Positions 27,648 through 35,872 of a stretch of 55,334 nucleotides of DNA are shown one piece after another. Location of the stretch: the NCBI GenBank assembly GCA_016201275.1, contig JACQDB010000041.1, positions 1 through 55,334 on the forward strand, read 5' to 3'. The translations under genes were made by a program, and so were the position numbers. How positions within the stretch are numbered: position 1 is the stretch's first letter; every line of letters starts with the position of its first letter. Under the pieces are notes generated by a model, which did not search any database, was not told where the DNA came from, and was given only the letters and a program-made list of their open reading frames with translations. The stretch is from Acidobacteriota bacterium (lineage in GTDB: Bacteria; Acidobacteriota; Blastocatellia; UBA7656).

Positions 27648-28433
27648 TTGGCAAATACAGCTAGGAAAAAACGGATCGCTACGAAGGATTTGAAATTCAA
27701 GAACGATCCGATGGTTCGATTTTACGACCGCACGCAGGAATGGCTACAGGATAAAACGCGCCCCGTCTTGCTCGGTCTCGGTGTGGTGGCGGGCGTGGTG
27801 GCGCTTTACTTTCTGGGAACCTGGTTCTTCTCGCAACGCGAAGCCAAAGCGGCGGTGGCTTTCGCTCAGGCGTTTGAAAAATACAAAGCGCCGGTGCTGG
27901 AACCCGGTGCTGTCGCCAATCCACAGCAAACCGGCACGTTTTATACCGACGCCAATCAGAAGTGGCAAGAGACCGCGCAGGCTTTTGAGCAACTGGCCAA
28001 TGAATATCCGGGATATTACGGCGCTATCGGCAACTACTATGCAGGCGTCGCCTATCTGCGGGTTGACCGCGACAAGGGCTTGCAACTGCTCAAAAAAGTG
28101 GCGGCTAAAAATGAACAACCGGCAAGCGACCTGGCACAACTGGCGCTTGCCGAAAACGATGTGGTGAACGGCGAAGCGCCAAACGCCATACCGCTTTACG
28201 AGAAATTGTTGAAGTCAACGGCGGTTCCCAATCAAGTCGTACAGACCGGATTAGGCCGCGCTTACGAAAAGACCGGTGACACGGAAAAGGCTGTGGCAGC
28301 CTATTTCGAGGCGGCGCGCTTGGCACGCGCGACGACGGCGACTTCGGACGCCGAAAAACGCTTGGCGGCGCTCGCCCCGGATAAAGTCAAAGACCTTCCG
28401 GCTTATGACCCGCTCGCCAACGCCACGCCCTAA
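27648..28433 (+). CDS. Membrane-anchored tetratricopeptide repeat protein
   Basis: 261 residues starting with TTG, supported by AGGAGG 9 nt upstream. The N-terminus is basic and cytoplasmic (ANTARKKRIATKDLKFKND), followed by one membrane segment at about 43-65 (VLLGLGVVAGVVALYFLGTW). The outer part holds YfgM/BamD-like TPR units (AQAFEQLANEYPGYYGAIGN, AGVAYLRVDRDKGLQLLKKV, LGRAYEKTGDTEKAVAAYFE). It may act as a periplasmic scaffold or chaperone. The exact role is not known. It precedes recG by 356 bp. Confidence 0.8.
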   Translation: MANTARKKRIATKDLKFKNDPMVRFYDRTQEWLQDKTRPVLLGLGVVAGVVALYFLGTWFFSQREAKAAVAFAQAFEKYKAPVLEPGAVANPQQTGTFYTDANQKWQETAQAFEQLANEYPGYYGAIGNYYAGVAYLRVDRDKGLQLLKKVAAKNEQPASDLAQLALAENDVVNGEAPNAIPLYEKLLKSTAVPNQVVQTGLGRAYEKTGDTEKAVAAYFEAARLARATTATSDAEKRLAALAPDKVKDLPAYDPLANATP

Positions 28434-28592
28434 GTGACGGAAAGCGTCGGCGACTGGTCTGCTTCGGCAAAGGTGATGGGAATGCGCCGACCGAGCTTTG
28501 ACACAAAAAATGGCCTCCTGATGTTGCTCCAATCATCCGCCGCTTCCCGTTTTGGGAAGTAAGGGAAGGGGAAAAATATAATTCCATCATTC

Positions 28593-28651
28593 CCGTTGAG
28601 AAGCAGTCTCTGACCGCCAGTCCAGCAGTCAGAGACTGCTTCTCAACGGGA
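28593..28651. repeat. 23-bp perfect inverted repeat (CCCGTTGAG core)
   Basis: Arms 28593-28615 and 28629-28651 (outer ends CCCGTTGAG / CTCAACGGG) are perfectly complementary over 23 bp with a 13-nt loop. The core matches that of the elements at 34826 and 40541. Apart from this, 28434-28789 contains no supported gene. Confidence 0.8.
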
Positions 28652-28789
28652 TGCTATTTCTTTCCGCTTCCCTAACGCTTCGTCCATCGAATTTGGCGGC
28701 GTCCCGGAAATCGGTGTGCCGCTTCCTGATCCGCCGACGGGCGACCATCACCGCGTCGTCCGTATCCGCAAACGCAATTTGTTGGAAGG

Positions 28790-30943
28790 ATGCCACGCTT
28801 GCTCAAGCTTGCCACGCCGCTTTATGAACTTCACCTGCACGAGATTCCGCGTGTCGCCACCAAGACCGCGCAGAAAATCGCCGCAGGGGTGGCGGCGACA
28901 ATTGGCGAACCCAACGCCCTGTTGGTGACGGTTGACGATCTGCTCAATAACCTGCCGATGCGTTATGAAGACCGCTCGAACCTGACCAAAATCCGCCAAC
29001 TGCAACACAACGAATTCGCTACTATCGAAGTCGAAGTCCGCATCGCCGGAACCTACGCGGTCAAAGGCGGCAAACTTCGCATCTTTGAATTTTCGGCAGT
29101 GGATGAAAGCGGCCAGATTCGCGCTTACTGGTGGAATCAGGCGTACCTGCAACAAGCGTTTCCGCGTGGTCGAAAAGTCTTGCTCTACGGGCAATGGCGA
29201 CGCGGCAAGCGCGGTTTCTTTGAAGTCGAAAATCCTGATTATGAATTTCTCAGCGACGACGAAGACAATGCCGAACCGATTCACACGGGTCGTCGCGTGC
29301 CGGTCTATCGCAAACTCGGCGAACTGCGCTCGAAACCATTGCGCTCGATTATGCACTACGTTTTGGAGCGCATGGATTGGGCGGAATTCACCGAAACCTT
29401 GCCGCAAGAGATGCTGTCTCGCACGCAGTTGATTTCCCGCATAGACGCTTTCAAACAGATTCATTTTCCGGCTGACGATGCACCGCTGGCGCTTTATAAC
29501 GCTTGCAAATCGCCCGCGCATCAGCGGCTGATTTTTGAAGAGTTCTTCTGGCTGGCGCTGGCTATGGGCATTCGCCGACAAGGGCGCGAAGCCTCGCCCA
29601 AAGGCACGCTCATCGAAATCAACGACCGCGTGCGCGAAGCCGTGCGCTCGATTCTGCCGTTCAAACCGACCAACGCGCAGAAGCGCGTCTTGAAAGAGAT
29701 CGTTGACGATATGGCCAGCACCAAGCCCATGAATCGCTTGCTGCAAGGCGACGTAGGATCGGGCAAAACCATCATCGCCATACAAGCGGCGGTCGTTGCC
29801 ATAGAGAGCGGTTATCAATCTGCGTTGATGGTGCCGACCGAAATTCTCGCCGAACAACACGCCAAAAATACCAAGCGCATATTGGCGCAATCGCCCTATC
29901 GCGTAGAGCTTTTGACCGGCTCGCTGACGGCAGCAAAAAAGCGCGATATTCATAACGCCATCGAAGCCGGCGAAGTTGATTTCGTCATCGGCACACACGC
30001 TTTGATTCAAGAAGGCGTGAAGTTTTCCAAACTCGGTTTCGTGGTCATAGACGAACAACATCGCTTCGGCGTTTTGCAACGCGCCGAGTTGATGAAGCGC
30101 GGCTACAATCCCGATACGCTGGTGATGACGGCAACGCCGATTCCGCGCAGCTTGACGATGACGCTGTACGGCGATTTGGATTTGTCCATCATTGATGAAA
30201 TGCCGCCAGGCCGCAAACCGATTATCACCAAAGTGCGCGGCGAAGATGCGCGCAACAAGATTTATCACTTCCTCGATGGCATCATACGACAAGGGCAACA
30301 AGTCTATATCGTGTATCCGTTGGTTGAAGAATCGGAAAAGTTGGATTTGTTGAACGCCACACAGATGGCCGAACATTTGCGAACCGCCGTCTTTCCGCAA
30401 TTCCGCATCGGCTTGGTTCACGGCAAAATGAAGCAGGAAGAAAAGGACGCGGTGATGGACGAATTTCGGCGCGGTGCAAGTCAAATTCTAGTAGCGACCA
30501 CCGTGATTGAAGTCGGTGTTGACGTACCAAATGCCAGCGTCATGCTGGTCGAACACGCCGAACGCTTTGGCCTTTCGCAACTGCATCAACTGCGCGGCAG
30601 AGTCGGTCGCGGCGACGCGCAGGCCTATTGCATATTGCTTGCCGGTGACAAACGCACAAGTGAAGCACGCGAGCGCTTGACGATTATGGAGCAGACTAAC
30701 GACGGCTTCAAAGTTTCGGAAAAAGATTTAGAGATACGCGGCCCCGGCGAAGTGATGGGGACGCGGCAATCCGGCATACCGACCTTTCGCGTCGGCAATA
30801 TCGTGCGCGACCGCGAGTTGGTCGAAATCGCCAAACGCGAAGCCGATTATATGTTGACCGAGCGGCGCAACTCCCGCGACACCGCCAAACTCGTAGAGCT
30901 TATCAAAAAACAAACCAAGTACGGATTGGCTTCGATTGGCTGA
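28790..30943 (+). CDS. recG: ATP-dependent DNA helicase RecG
   Basis: 717 residues, normal for RecG. The N-terminal wedge/OB domain (LPMRYEDRSNL, FSAVDESGQIRAYWWNQAYL) binds fork junctions. The helicase core has Walker A GDVGSGKT at about 319-326, the DEQHRFG box near 420, TATPIPRSLTMTLYGDLDLS and motif VI HQLRGRVGRG. It reverses stalled forks and branch-migrates Holliday junctions. Only GGAAGG directly before the ATG is visible as a ribosome site, closer than usual, so the exact start is less certain. Confidence 0.97.
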   Translation: MPRLLKLATPLYELHLHEIPRVATKTAQKIAAGVAATIGEPNALLVTVDDLLNNLPMRYEDRSNLTKIRQLQHNEFATIEVEVRIAGTYAVKGGKLRIFEFSAVDESGQIRAYWWNQAYLQQAFPRGRKVLLYGQWRRGKRGFFEVENPDYEFLSDDEDNAEPIHTGRRVPVYRKLGELRSKPLRSIMHYVLERMDWAEFTETLPQEMLSRTQLISRIDAFKQIHFPADDAPLALYNACKSPAHQRLIFEEFFWLALAMGIRRQGREASPKGTLIEINDRVREAVRSILPFKPTNAQKRVLKEIVDDMASTKPMNRLLQGDVGSGKTIIAIQAAVVAIESGYQSALMVPTEILAEQHAKNTKRILAQSPYRVELLTGSLTAAKKRDIHNAIEAGEVDFVIGTHALIQEGVKFSKLGFVVIDEQHRFGVLQRAELMKRGYNPDTLVMTATPIPRSLTMTLYGDLDLSIIDEMPPGRKPIITKVRGEDARNKIYHFLDGIIRQGQQVYIVYPLVEESEKLDLLNATQMAEHLRTAVFPQFRIGLVHGKMKQEEKDAVMDEFRRGASQILVATTVIEVGVDVPNASVMLVEHAERFGLSQLHQLRGRVGRGDAQAYCILLAGDKRTSEARERLTIMEQTNDGFKVSEKDLEIRGPGEVMGTRQSGIPTFRVGNIVRDRELVEIAKREADYMLTERRNSRDTAKLVELIKKQTKYGLASIG

Positions 30944-31063
30944 AATGATTTTGCGTTCGCAATTCACGATTCCCTGAATAGAGCTTGGCGCTTTGTACGT
31001 TTCCTTCCTCTTCGCCAATTCAGAACTTGGCCAAGCTGTGACCTTTTTTTCCAGGGCGATTTT

Positions 31064-31079
31064 TTTGTGGAACTATTTG
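31064..31079 (+). promoter_or_regulatory. ECF-type promoter element upstream of the DUF5666 gene
   Basis: TTTGTGGAACTATTTG is identical to the 16-mer at 31995-32010 upstream of the ECF sigma gene. It contains the GGAACT core typical of ECF -35 elements. The start codon is 161 bp downstream. Confidence 0.45.
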
Positions 31080-31239
31080 TCGGCCTCAAGAACATAACCG
31101 TTGACGACGATTTTGATAGAGCGGCCTCAATATTTTTTGAGATGCGGATTCACGGGAGCGACAAGAATGTTTGTTGTACCGCTATCTTTATGAGCCGCTC
31201 TATCCGTCGAAAAATTTTTCCGAACCTAATGGAGTCAAT

Positions 31240-31881
31240 ATGAGAAGCATCTTTAACAAAATCACTGCCAGCCTGTTGTTGGCCCTGCTCTTTACGTTTG
31301 CGACCACCATCTCAACCTTCGCGCAGCGCCCCGAAGGGCCGCCGCCTGACCCAGACCATCACGCTGGCGGCAAAGTCACCGCCGTTGGCAGCAATTCTCT
31401 AACCGTCACCAGGCGCGATGGCGAAACCCAAACTATCACCATTACCGCCGACACCAAACTGCTACGCAACGGCGAAGCGGCAACCTTGGCGGCATTCCAA
31501 GTCAATGATTTTGTCCACGCCATGGGCGCAAAAGATACCGCCGGACAATTTGTCGCCGAGCGTGTGATGGGCGGCGATAAACCACCGCGTGGTCACGCTG
31601 GCGGCGGTCGTGGACCGCACGGCCCGCGTGACGGCATCTTTGGCGAATATGTTTCGGCCAATCCCTCTACAGGAACCCTCACCATCAAAATGCCCGATGG
31701 CAAAGAGCAGACCGTTTATACCACGGCAACCACCGAGATTTCGCGCAACCGTCAAGCCGCAACCTTGAGCGATTTCAAAGCCGGTGACCACGTTGGCGCG
31801 ATTGGCAAAGCCGATGCCGAAGGCAAATACATCGCGGCGCGCATCATCGGAGGCGATCAACCACCGCCGCGCCGAAATTAA
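31240..31881 (+). CDS. Exported protein with two DUF5666 domains
   Basis: 213 residues from the ATG at 31240, preceded by GGAG. The signal peptide is FNKITASLLLALLFTFATTI ending before AQ. Two DUF5666 beta-barrel repeats follow: about 45-115 (GGKVTAVGSNSLTVTRRDGE, FVAERVMGG) and about 140-208 (GEYVSANPSTGTLTIKMPDG, YIAARIIGG). A His/Gly/Arg-rich linker joins them. The function of DUF5666 is unknown. A shared ECF-like promoter element suggests that it belongs to the regulon of the sigma factor downstream. Confidence 0.85.
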   Translation: MRSIFNKITASLLLALLFTFATTISTFAQRPEGPPPDPDHHAGGKVTAVGSNSLTVTRRDGETQTITITADTKLLRNGEAATLAAFQVNDFVHAMGAKDTAGQFVAERVMGGDKPPRGHAGGGRGPHGPRDGIFGEYVSANPSTGTLTIKMPDGKEQTVYTTATTEISRNRQAATLSDFKAGDHVGAIGKADAEGKYIAARIIGGDQPPPRRN

Positions 31882-31994
31882 ATCACGGGCAGACCAAACC
31901 CACACCAATAACTCAAGCTGGTTCGTACTGCTTATTACCGGGCGGCCTTTACGGGTCGCCCACGTTTTGGTTCTTTGCGATAATTTGGCGAAGC

Positions 31995-32010
31995 TTTGTG
32001 GAACTATTTG
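31995..32010 (+). promoter_or_regulatory. ECF-type promoter element upstream of the sigma gene
   Basis: GGAACT at 32000-32005 is followed after 14 nt by CGTACA, a plausible ECF -10. The 16-mer around it recurs at 31064. A position about 60 bp before the sigma start fits autoregulation. Confidence 0.5.
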
Positions 32011-32065
32011 CGCTTGCGGCGTACATCCATTAAGACAGCCGCTGGGTTCGGGCTTGGGTTGACGA

Positions 32066-32689
32066 ATGATAAAACTAATCGCAAATCAAGGGGATGACGA
32101 ACTGCTGCGGCTGATGTTGGCAGGCGATGCCGAGTCCTTTGAAACGCTTTATGAAAGACGACAGGCAGGCGTTTATCGTTTCGCTTTGCGGATGAGCGGT
32201 TCCGAATCCATCGCCGAAGATGTGACGCAAGATGTCTTCATCGCCTTGCTGCGCGACGGTGGACAATACGATTCATCACGCGGTTCGTTGGCCGCTTATC
32301 TGTACGGCATGGCGCGCCATCGCGTGTTGCGAAGATTGGAACGCGACCGTAGTTTCGTTTCCATCAGCGACGAGGTTGAAGAAGATGATCCAACGATGAG
32401 CGAAAAATTTATCAACCGTCAAGACCCGCTGGCTGAATTGACGCGCAATGAAATCATTGATTCGGTGCGTCAGGCGATACTGGCTTTACCGGCGCATTAT
32501 CGCGAGGTCGTGGTGTTGTGCAATCTACAGGAACTCAATTATGAAGACGCGGCCAACATCATCGGTTGTCCGGTCGGCACTGTGCGTTCGCGCCTGCATC
32601 GCGCTCGCACCATGCTGATTGAAAAATTGCAGACCATCAAAAAAGCGGAAGCGCCGCCGCGAAATCTGCTCTCTGCGAGGTGTGTGTGA
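32066..32689 (+). CDS. ECF RNA polymerase sigma factor
   Basis: 207 residues with complete region 2 (ESFETLYERRQAGVYRFALR, SIAEDVTQDVFIALLRDGG, AAYLYGMARHRVLRRLERD) and region 4 (LPAHYREVVVLCNLQELNYE, IIGCPVGTVRSRLHRARTML). Its stop overlaps the start of the anti-sigma gene in TGATG, so the two are translationally coupled. The operon continues with an exported protein. An ECF-like promoter motif lies about 60 bp upstream. Confidence 0.93.
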   Translation: MIKLIANQGDDELLRLMLAGDAESFETLYERRQAGVYRFALRMSGSESIAEDVTQDVFIALLRDGGQYDSSRGSLAAYLYGMARHRVLRRLERDRSFVSISDEVEEDDPTMSEKFINRQDPLAELTRNEIIDSVRQAILALPAHYREVVVLCNLQELNYEDAANIIGCPVGTVRSRLHRARTMLIEKLQTIKKAEAPPRNLLSARCV

Positions 32690-33618
32690 TGAATTGTCAT
32701 GAATTTGAAAAGCTGATTAATGACCTCGCCTGCGATCATTTGATGAGCGTCGCCAAACGAGCGCAGGCGTGGGCGCATCAAGAAACCTGTGCGGCGTGCG
32801 CGGCGCGCCTCGGCGAAGAGAAATTGCTGACCGAGCGCTTGCGTATGGTCGCCAACGCCGATGTCGAGCAAACTCCGGCGCACGTCAAAACCGCTTTGCT
32901 GGCGGCCTTCGCCCAACACGCGGCAAGCGTCGGCAACGCTTCCGTGAAGACCGCAAAACCTGCAACGCCTGCGCTCAACGCGCCCAAAAAACTTACGCCA
33001 TCGTCAAGCCTCGCAGCGCAGCGGTCGCGTTGGTTGTGGGCGGCAGCGGCGGCGGCAGTAATTTTGATTGCCGCCATCGTGACCTGGCGTTTGTGGAATG
33101 TGTCCGGCGCAATTGCCTTTCCTTCTAACACCACAACGATGGCTACTGATTCACGATCCGTAGAAGCCCCGTCGCAAAATCACCAGGCTGAGGTCACGAA
33201 CTCGCCGCAGGAAAATCCGTCTGAGCATCCTATCACCACAACGACGCCTGAACCCAAAGACACAGCGACAACGAGACCTCACGCGGTCACGGGAAAACCG
33301 CAAAGCGGTGGGCGCGGCGCAAACTCTTACCAGCCCCACACAACGCAGCAAACTATGGCAACTTCAAATCAAAATGAAGTGGTCACCGATTACATACCGT
33401 TGACGTATCTGAGCATCGCCACGGCGCTCGACAGCGGCCTAGTGGTGCGCGTGCAAGTGCCGCGCTCGACCTTGATTTCGATGGGCTTGCCGATGAATGT
33501 CGAAAGCTCGAAGGAACTCATCAAAGCCGACGTAGTGGTGGGCGACGATGGTGTGGCGCGGGCTATACGCTTCGTCCATGATTTGTCTGCCAAACCTGAT
33601 GGCAAGCTAATGAAGTGA
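32689..33618 (+). CDS. Transmembrane anti-sigma factor
   Basis: 309 residues from the ATG overlapping the sigma stop, with GAGGTG upstream. The N-terminal zinc-finger-like region contains MNCHEFEKLIND and HQETCAACAARLGEE, close to the His-x3-Cys-x2-Cys anti-sigma motif. One membrane segment lies at about 115-133 (WAAAAAAVILIAAIVTW). A Thr/Pro-rich periplasmic linker is followed by a conserved C-terminal domain (DYIPLTYLSIATALDSGLVV, KADVVVGDDGVARAIRFV) found on anti-sigma proteins of this phylum. It holds the adjacent sigma factor until an envelope signal arrives. Confidence 0.87.
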   Translation: MNCHEFEKLINDLACDHLMSVAKRAQAWAHQETCAACAARLGEEKLLTERLRMVANADVEQTPAHVKTALLAAFAQHAASVGNASVKTAKPATPALNAPKKLTPSSSLAAQRSRWLWAAAAAAVILIAAIVTWRLWNVSGAIAFPSNTTTMATDSRSVEAPSQNHQAEVTNSPQENPSEHPITTTTPEPKDTATTRPHAVTGKPQSGGRGANSYQPHTTQQTMATSNQNEVVTDYIPLTYLSIATALDSGLVVRVQVPRSTLISMGLPMNVESSKELIKADVVVGDDGVARAIRFVHDLSAKPDGKLMK

Positions 33619-33651
33619 TTCACCACTGACTAACAACAAGAGGTTCGCAAC

Positions 33652-34530
33652 ATGACTTCTCATAAAACAAACTGCTTCCTGACTCTTGCTCTGGCGCTGC
33701 TCCTCACCGGCAGCGCCTTGGCGCAAGGTCGTGCGCCGCGTGTCGGTGGGCTGTGGAGGCCGCCGCAAGGCTTGCCCGGACGCGATGGGCGTTTACAGGA
33801 TCACGACAGAAGACCAGGCCCCGGCAGAGACCGACCGCCGCACGGCGGCCCACCGGGCTTCAATCTGCTCTCTTCGGAAATGCGCTTCGACAGCAAAGTG
33901 GTCAAAGGCGCGCCATACTCGGCTCAAGCGATCAGCGAAAACACCCAAGTTCTCGCCGATGGTACGCGCATCACGCGCAAAAGTACGGCCTCGATTTATC
34001 GTGACAACGAAGGCCGCACGCGCCGCGACTTGTCGCTCGATGCCATAGGCCCGATTGCCAACTCCGGCGACGCGCAACAACTCATCTTCATCAACGACCC
34101 GGTGACGGGCAATCATTATGTTCTCTATCCGCAGAATCACAGCGGACGCAAAATGAAGATGTCCGCCAAAGAGCCGCCGCCGTTTGCCGAGTTATTGCCC
34201 ATGACCGAAGGCAAAACCGAAGCCCTCGGCAAACAGATGATTGAAGGCGTCGAAGCCGAAGGCACACGCTCGACGATTACCATTCCGGCTGGCCAGATTG
34301 GTAACGACCGCCCGATTGTCATCGTTTCCGAGCGCTGGTATTCCGACGCGCTACAGGCCGTGGTGTTGAGCAAACACAGCGACCCGCGAGTCGGCGAAAA
34401 TGTTTATCGTTTGCAAAACATCAATCGCCAGGAGCCTGCCAAAGCGCTCTTTGAAGTGCCAGCGGATTTTCACATCGAAGAAGATTCGCAGCGTCCGCCG
34501 CATCGAGGCCGCAGGCCGGATGAATTTTAA
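33652..34530 (+). CDS. Exported hypothetical protein of the sigma/anti-sigma operon
   Basis: 292 residues with a clear signal peptide (CFLTLALALLLTGSALAQ). After a Gly/Arg/Pro-rich stretch, a conserved domain (YSAQAISENTQVLADGTRIT, STASIYRDNEGRTRRDLSL) of a kind frequent in Acidobacteria occupies about 90-280. It has no assigned enzyme activity. It lies 33 bp after the anti-sigma gene with a weak AAGAGG site and is probably co-transcribed, so it may be either the sensor ligand or a target of the system. Confidence 0.72.
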   Translation: MTSHKTNCFLTLALALLLTGSALAQGRAPRVGGLWRPPQGLPGRDGRLQDHDRRPGPGRDRPPHGGPPGFNLLSSEMRFDSKVVKGAPYSAQAISENTQVLADGTRITRKSTASIYRDNEGRTRRDLSLDAIGPIANSGDAQQLIFINDPVTGNHYVLYPQNHSGRKMKMSAKEPPPFAELLPMTEGKTEALGKQMIEGVEAEGTRSTITIPAGQIGNDRPIVIVSERWYSDALQAVVLSKHSDPRVGENVYRLQNINRQEPAKALFEVPADFHIEEDSQRPPHRGRRPDEF

Positions 34531-34825
34531 GCGCCGTTGGTAAACTCGACGGCAAGTTGTCGTGGACAGGCGATGATGAAGCATCGAGTCGGCGCTTCAT
34601 CATCATCGCCGCGCAACGCTAACAGTTTTTCTTTATCATTTCAGCGACCCATATCGGCAAAGGTTTTTCGCCAGTCATTTTTTCATAACCCCTGTAACGC
34701 AATCGCATTCATGATTTTCGCTGCCATAGCGATGGCGTCAGCAGTGCACTGCAAATATAAAAAAGCCGGTTCCTCACACGGTATTTTTTAACCGCTCCCA
34801 ATCCAGTAACGACTGAATTATCCAC

Positions 34826-34951
34826 TAGAGCGGTTTTCATATGGGTGTACGGAACCCCTTATGGTTGAGCAGCGGTCTTCGACCGCACGAAGGTCTTCGA
34901 CCGCCGCTCAACGGGTTTGAGGTTTCCGTAATCTCAAACAAAAGCCGCTCC
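34826..34951. repeat. MITE-like palindromic element, family C, copy 1
   Basis: It starts TAGAGCGGTT, ends AAGCCGCTC and has a strong inner stem (GTTGAGC...CGCTCAAC around GCGGTCTTCGACCGC). It shares order and sequence of the landmark boxes with 40541-40664, and the CGTTGAG/CTCAACGGG core with 28593-28651. Confidence 0.72.
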
Positions 34952-34972
34952 AAGACTAAAGAGGACAAAAAG

Positions 34973-35098
34973 GTGAAAACCCTGAAACGAGGCGTGTGTT
35001 TATTGGGCGTTTTGTGGTTTGCGGCTGCGCTGACGACGACCAACGCCTTGCGAAATCGCCAGCGCGATCAGTTGATTAAATTTCTCAACACGCGGTAA
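34973..35098 (+). CDS. Possible small membrane or secreted peptide
   Basis: A GTG start with GAGGAC upstream gives 41 residues: KTLKRGVCLLGVLWFAAALT then TTNALRNRQRDQLIKFLNTR. A basic N-terminus, a hydrophobic core and a charged tail look like a signal-anchor peptide. The gene starts immediately after a palindromic element, so it may instead be the stump of a longer gene. There is no homology that I recognise. Confidence 0.25.
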   Translation: MKTLKRGVCLLGVLWFAAALTTTNALRNRQRDQLIKFLNTR

Positions 35099-35131
35099 TC
35101 ACGCCGGAGCCGCAAACCAAGCGTTGTAATC

Positions 35132-35232
35132 AGAGTGTATCGCAAAATCTCCGAAGTCTCCCAGATATTGTGGATGATTACACCATCACCTACAATATCT
35201 GGATAAACAATCCATTGCTGCGACACGCTCTA
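35132..35232. repeat. IS630/Tc1-type MITE, family B, copy 1
   Basis: The ends read AGAGTGTATCGCA and TGCGACACGCTC followed by TA. The interior contains CCAGATATTGTGG and ACAATATCTGG. It matches copies at 35235 and 40430 with more mismatches than they have to each other. Confidence 0.72.
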
Positions 35233-35234
35233 AC

Positions 35235-35337
35235 TAGAGCCTGTCGCAGAATTCCAGAAACCACCTATATGTTGTAGATAGTCAAACCATCATCTACAAG
35301 ATATGGACAGAAAAACCCATTTCTGCGACACCCTCTA
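35235..35337. repeat. IS630/Tc1-type MITE, family B, copy 2
   Basis: A TA dinucleotide stands at each end: TAGAGCCTGTCGCAGAA to TTTCTGCGACACCCTCTA. It is an about 103-bp hairpin-forming unit, two bases from copy 1 and in the same orientation. TA duplication is the signature of Tc1/mariner/IS630 transposition. No transposase is present. Confidence 0.78.
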
Positions 35338-35342
35338 TATGC

Positions 35343-35432
35343 GCGGCACACCAAGATTCGGGAGATGAAACTTGGCGCACCGCATGAATGTTCATCGCGT
35401 CGCGGCGCTCATACCGAATCTTGGTGTGCCGC
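35343..35432. repeat. 19-bp perfect inverted repeat element
   Basis: GCGGCACACCAAGATTCGG (35343-35361) and its exact complement at 35414-35432 enclose 52 bp. It abuts family B copy 2 and is followed by CTCTATAG. From 35437 to 35872 I see no supported gene. Confidence 0.75.
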
Positions 35433-35872
35433 CTCTATAGTTACTTTGGCGAGCGCTTTTGTTGGTGGAGTCGGCGAAGTCGGACGACCGCACAAAGCGC
35501 TGTGCGTAAGCGCAGGGTAGCGCCGCGTCCTGAACTCCGCAAGCCCGTGAAACCGGCTACAGGAGCCAGTTTCGTGTCTTTTATCGTCTGCCGTGCGGAA
35601 TCGAACCTGTGTTGCCACTCCTTTCTCCGTGCTGACGCACAGGGCTTTACGCGGTCACTCGCTGCGCGGACTTTTGCGCTTCCTCAGCAATTTTGAAAGC
35701 GGACAATTTTTTTCTGAATACGAATACCGTGACTCATCAAGGTGGCTTTTATCAGAGTCATTCCGTGTTCGCCAATGAAGCGGCAGGTCTCTGGCTTTTG
35801 CCTTTTGCCTTTTTACTTGTGCCTTATCTTTATGTTGCCCGTCCGCGCATTCGCCCATAGAATGTTTATTTA

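Noticed and set aside
28748-30484. 578-codon open frame antisense to recG
   Set aside because: recG is certain on the other strand. The antisense product has shadow-like composition and no domain.
35580-35610. tRNA-like T-loop (minus strand GGTTCGATTCC)
   Set aside because: The flanking bases do not pair into a T-stem, and no acceptor or anticodon arm can be found at proper distances.
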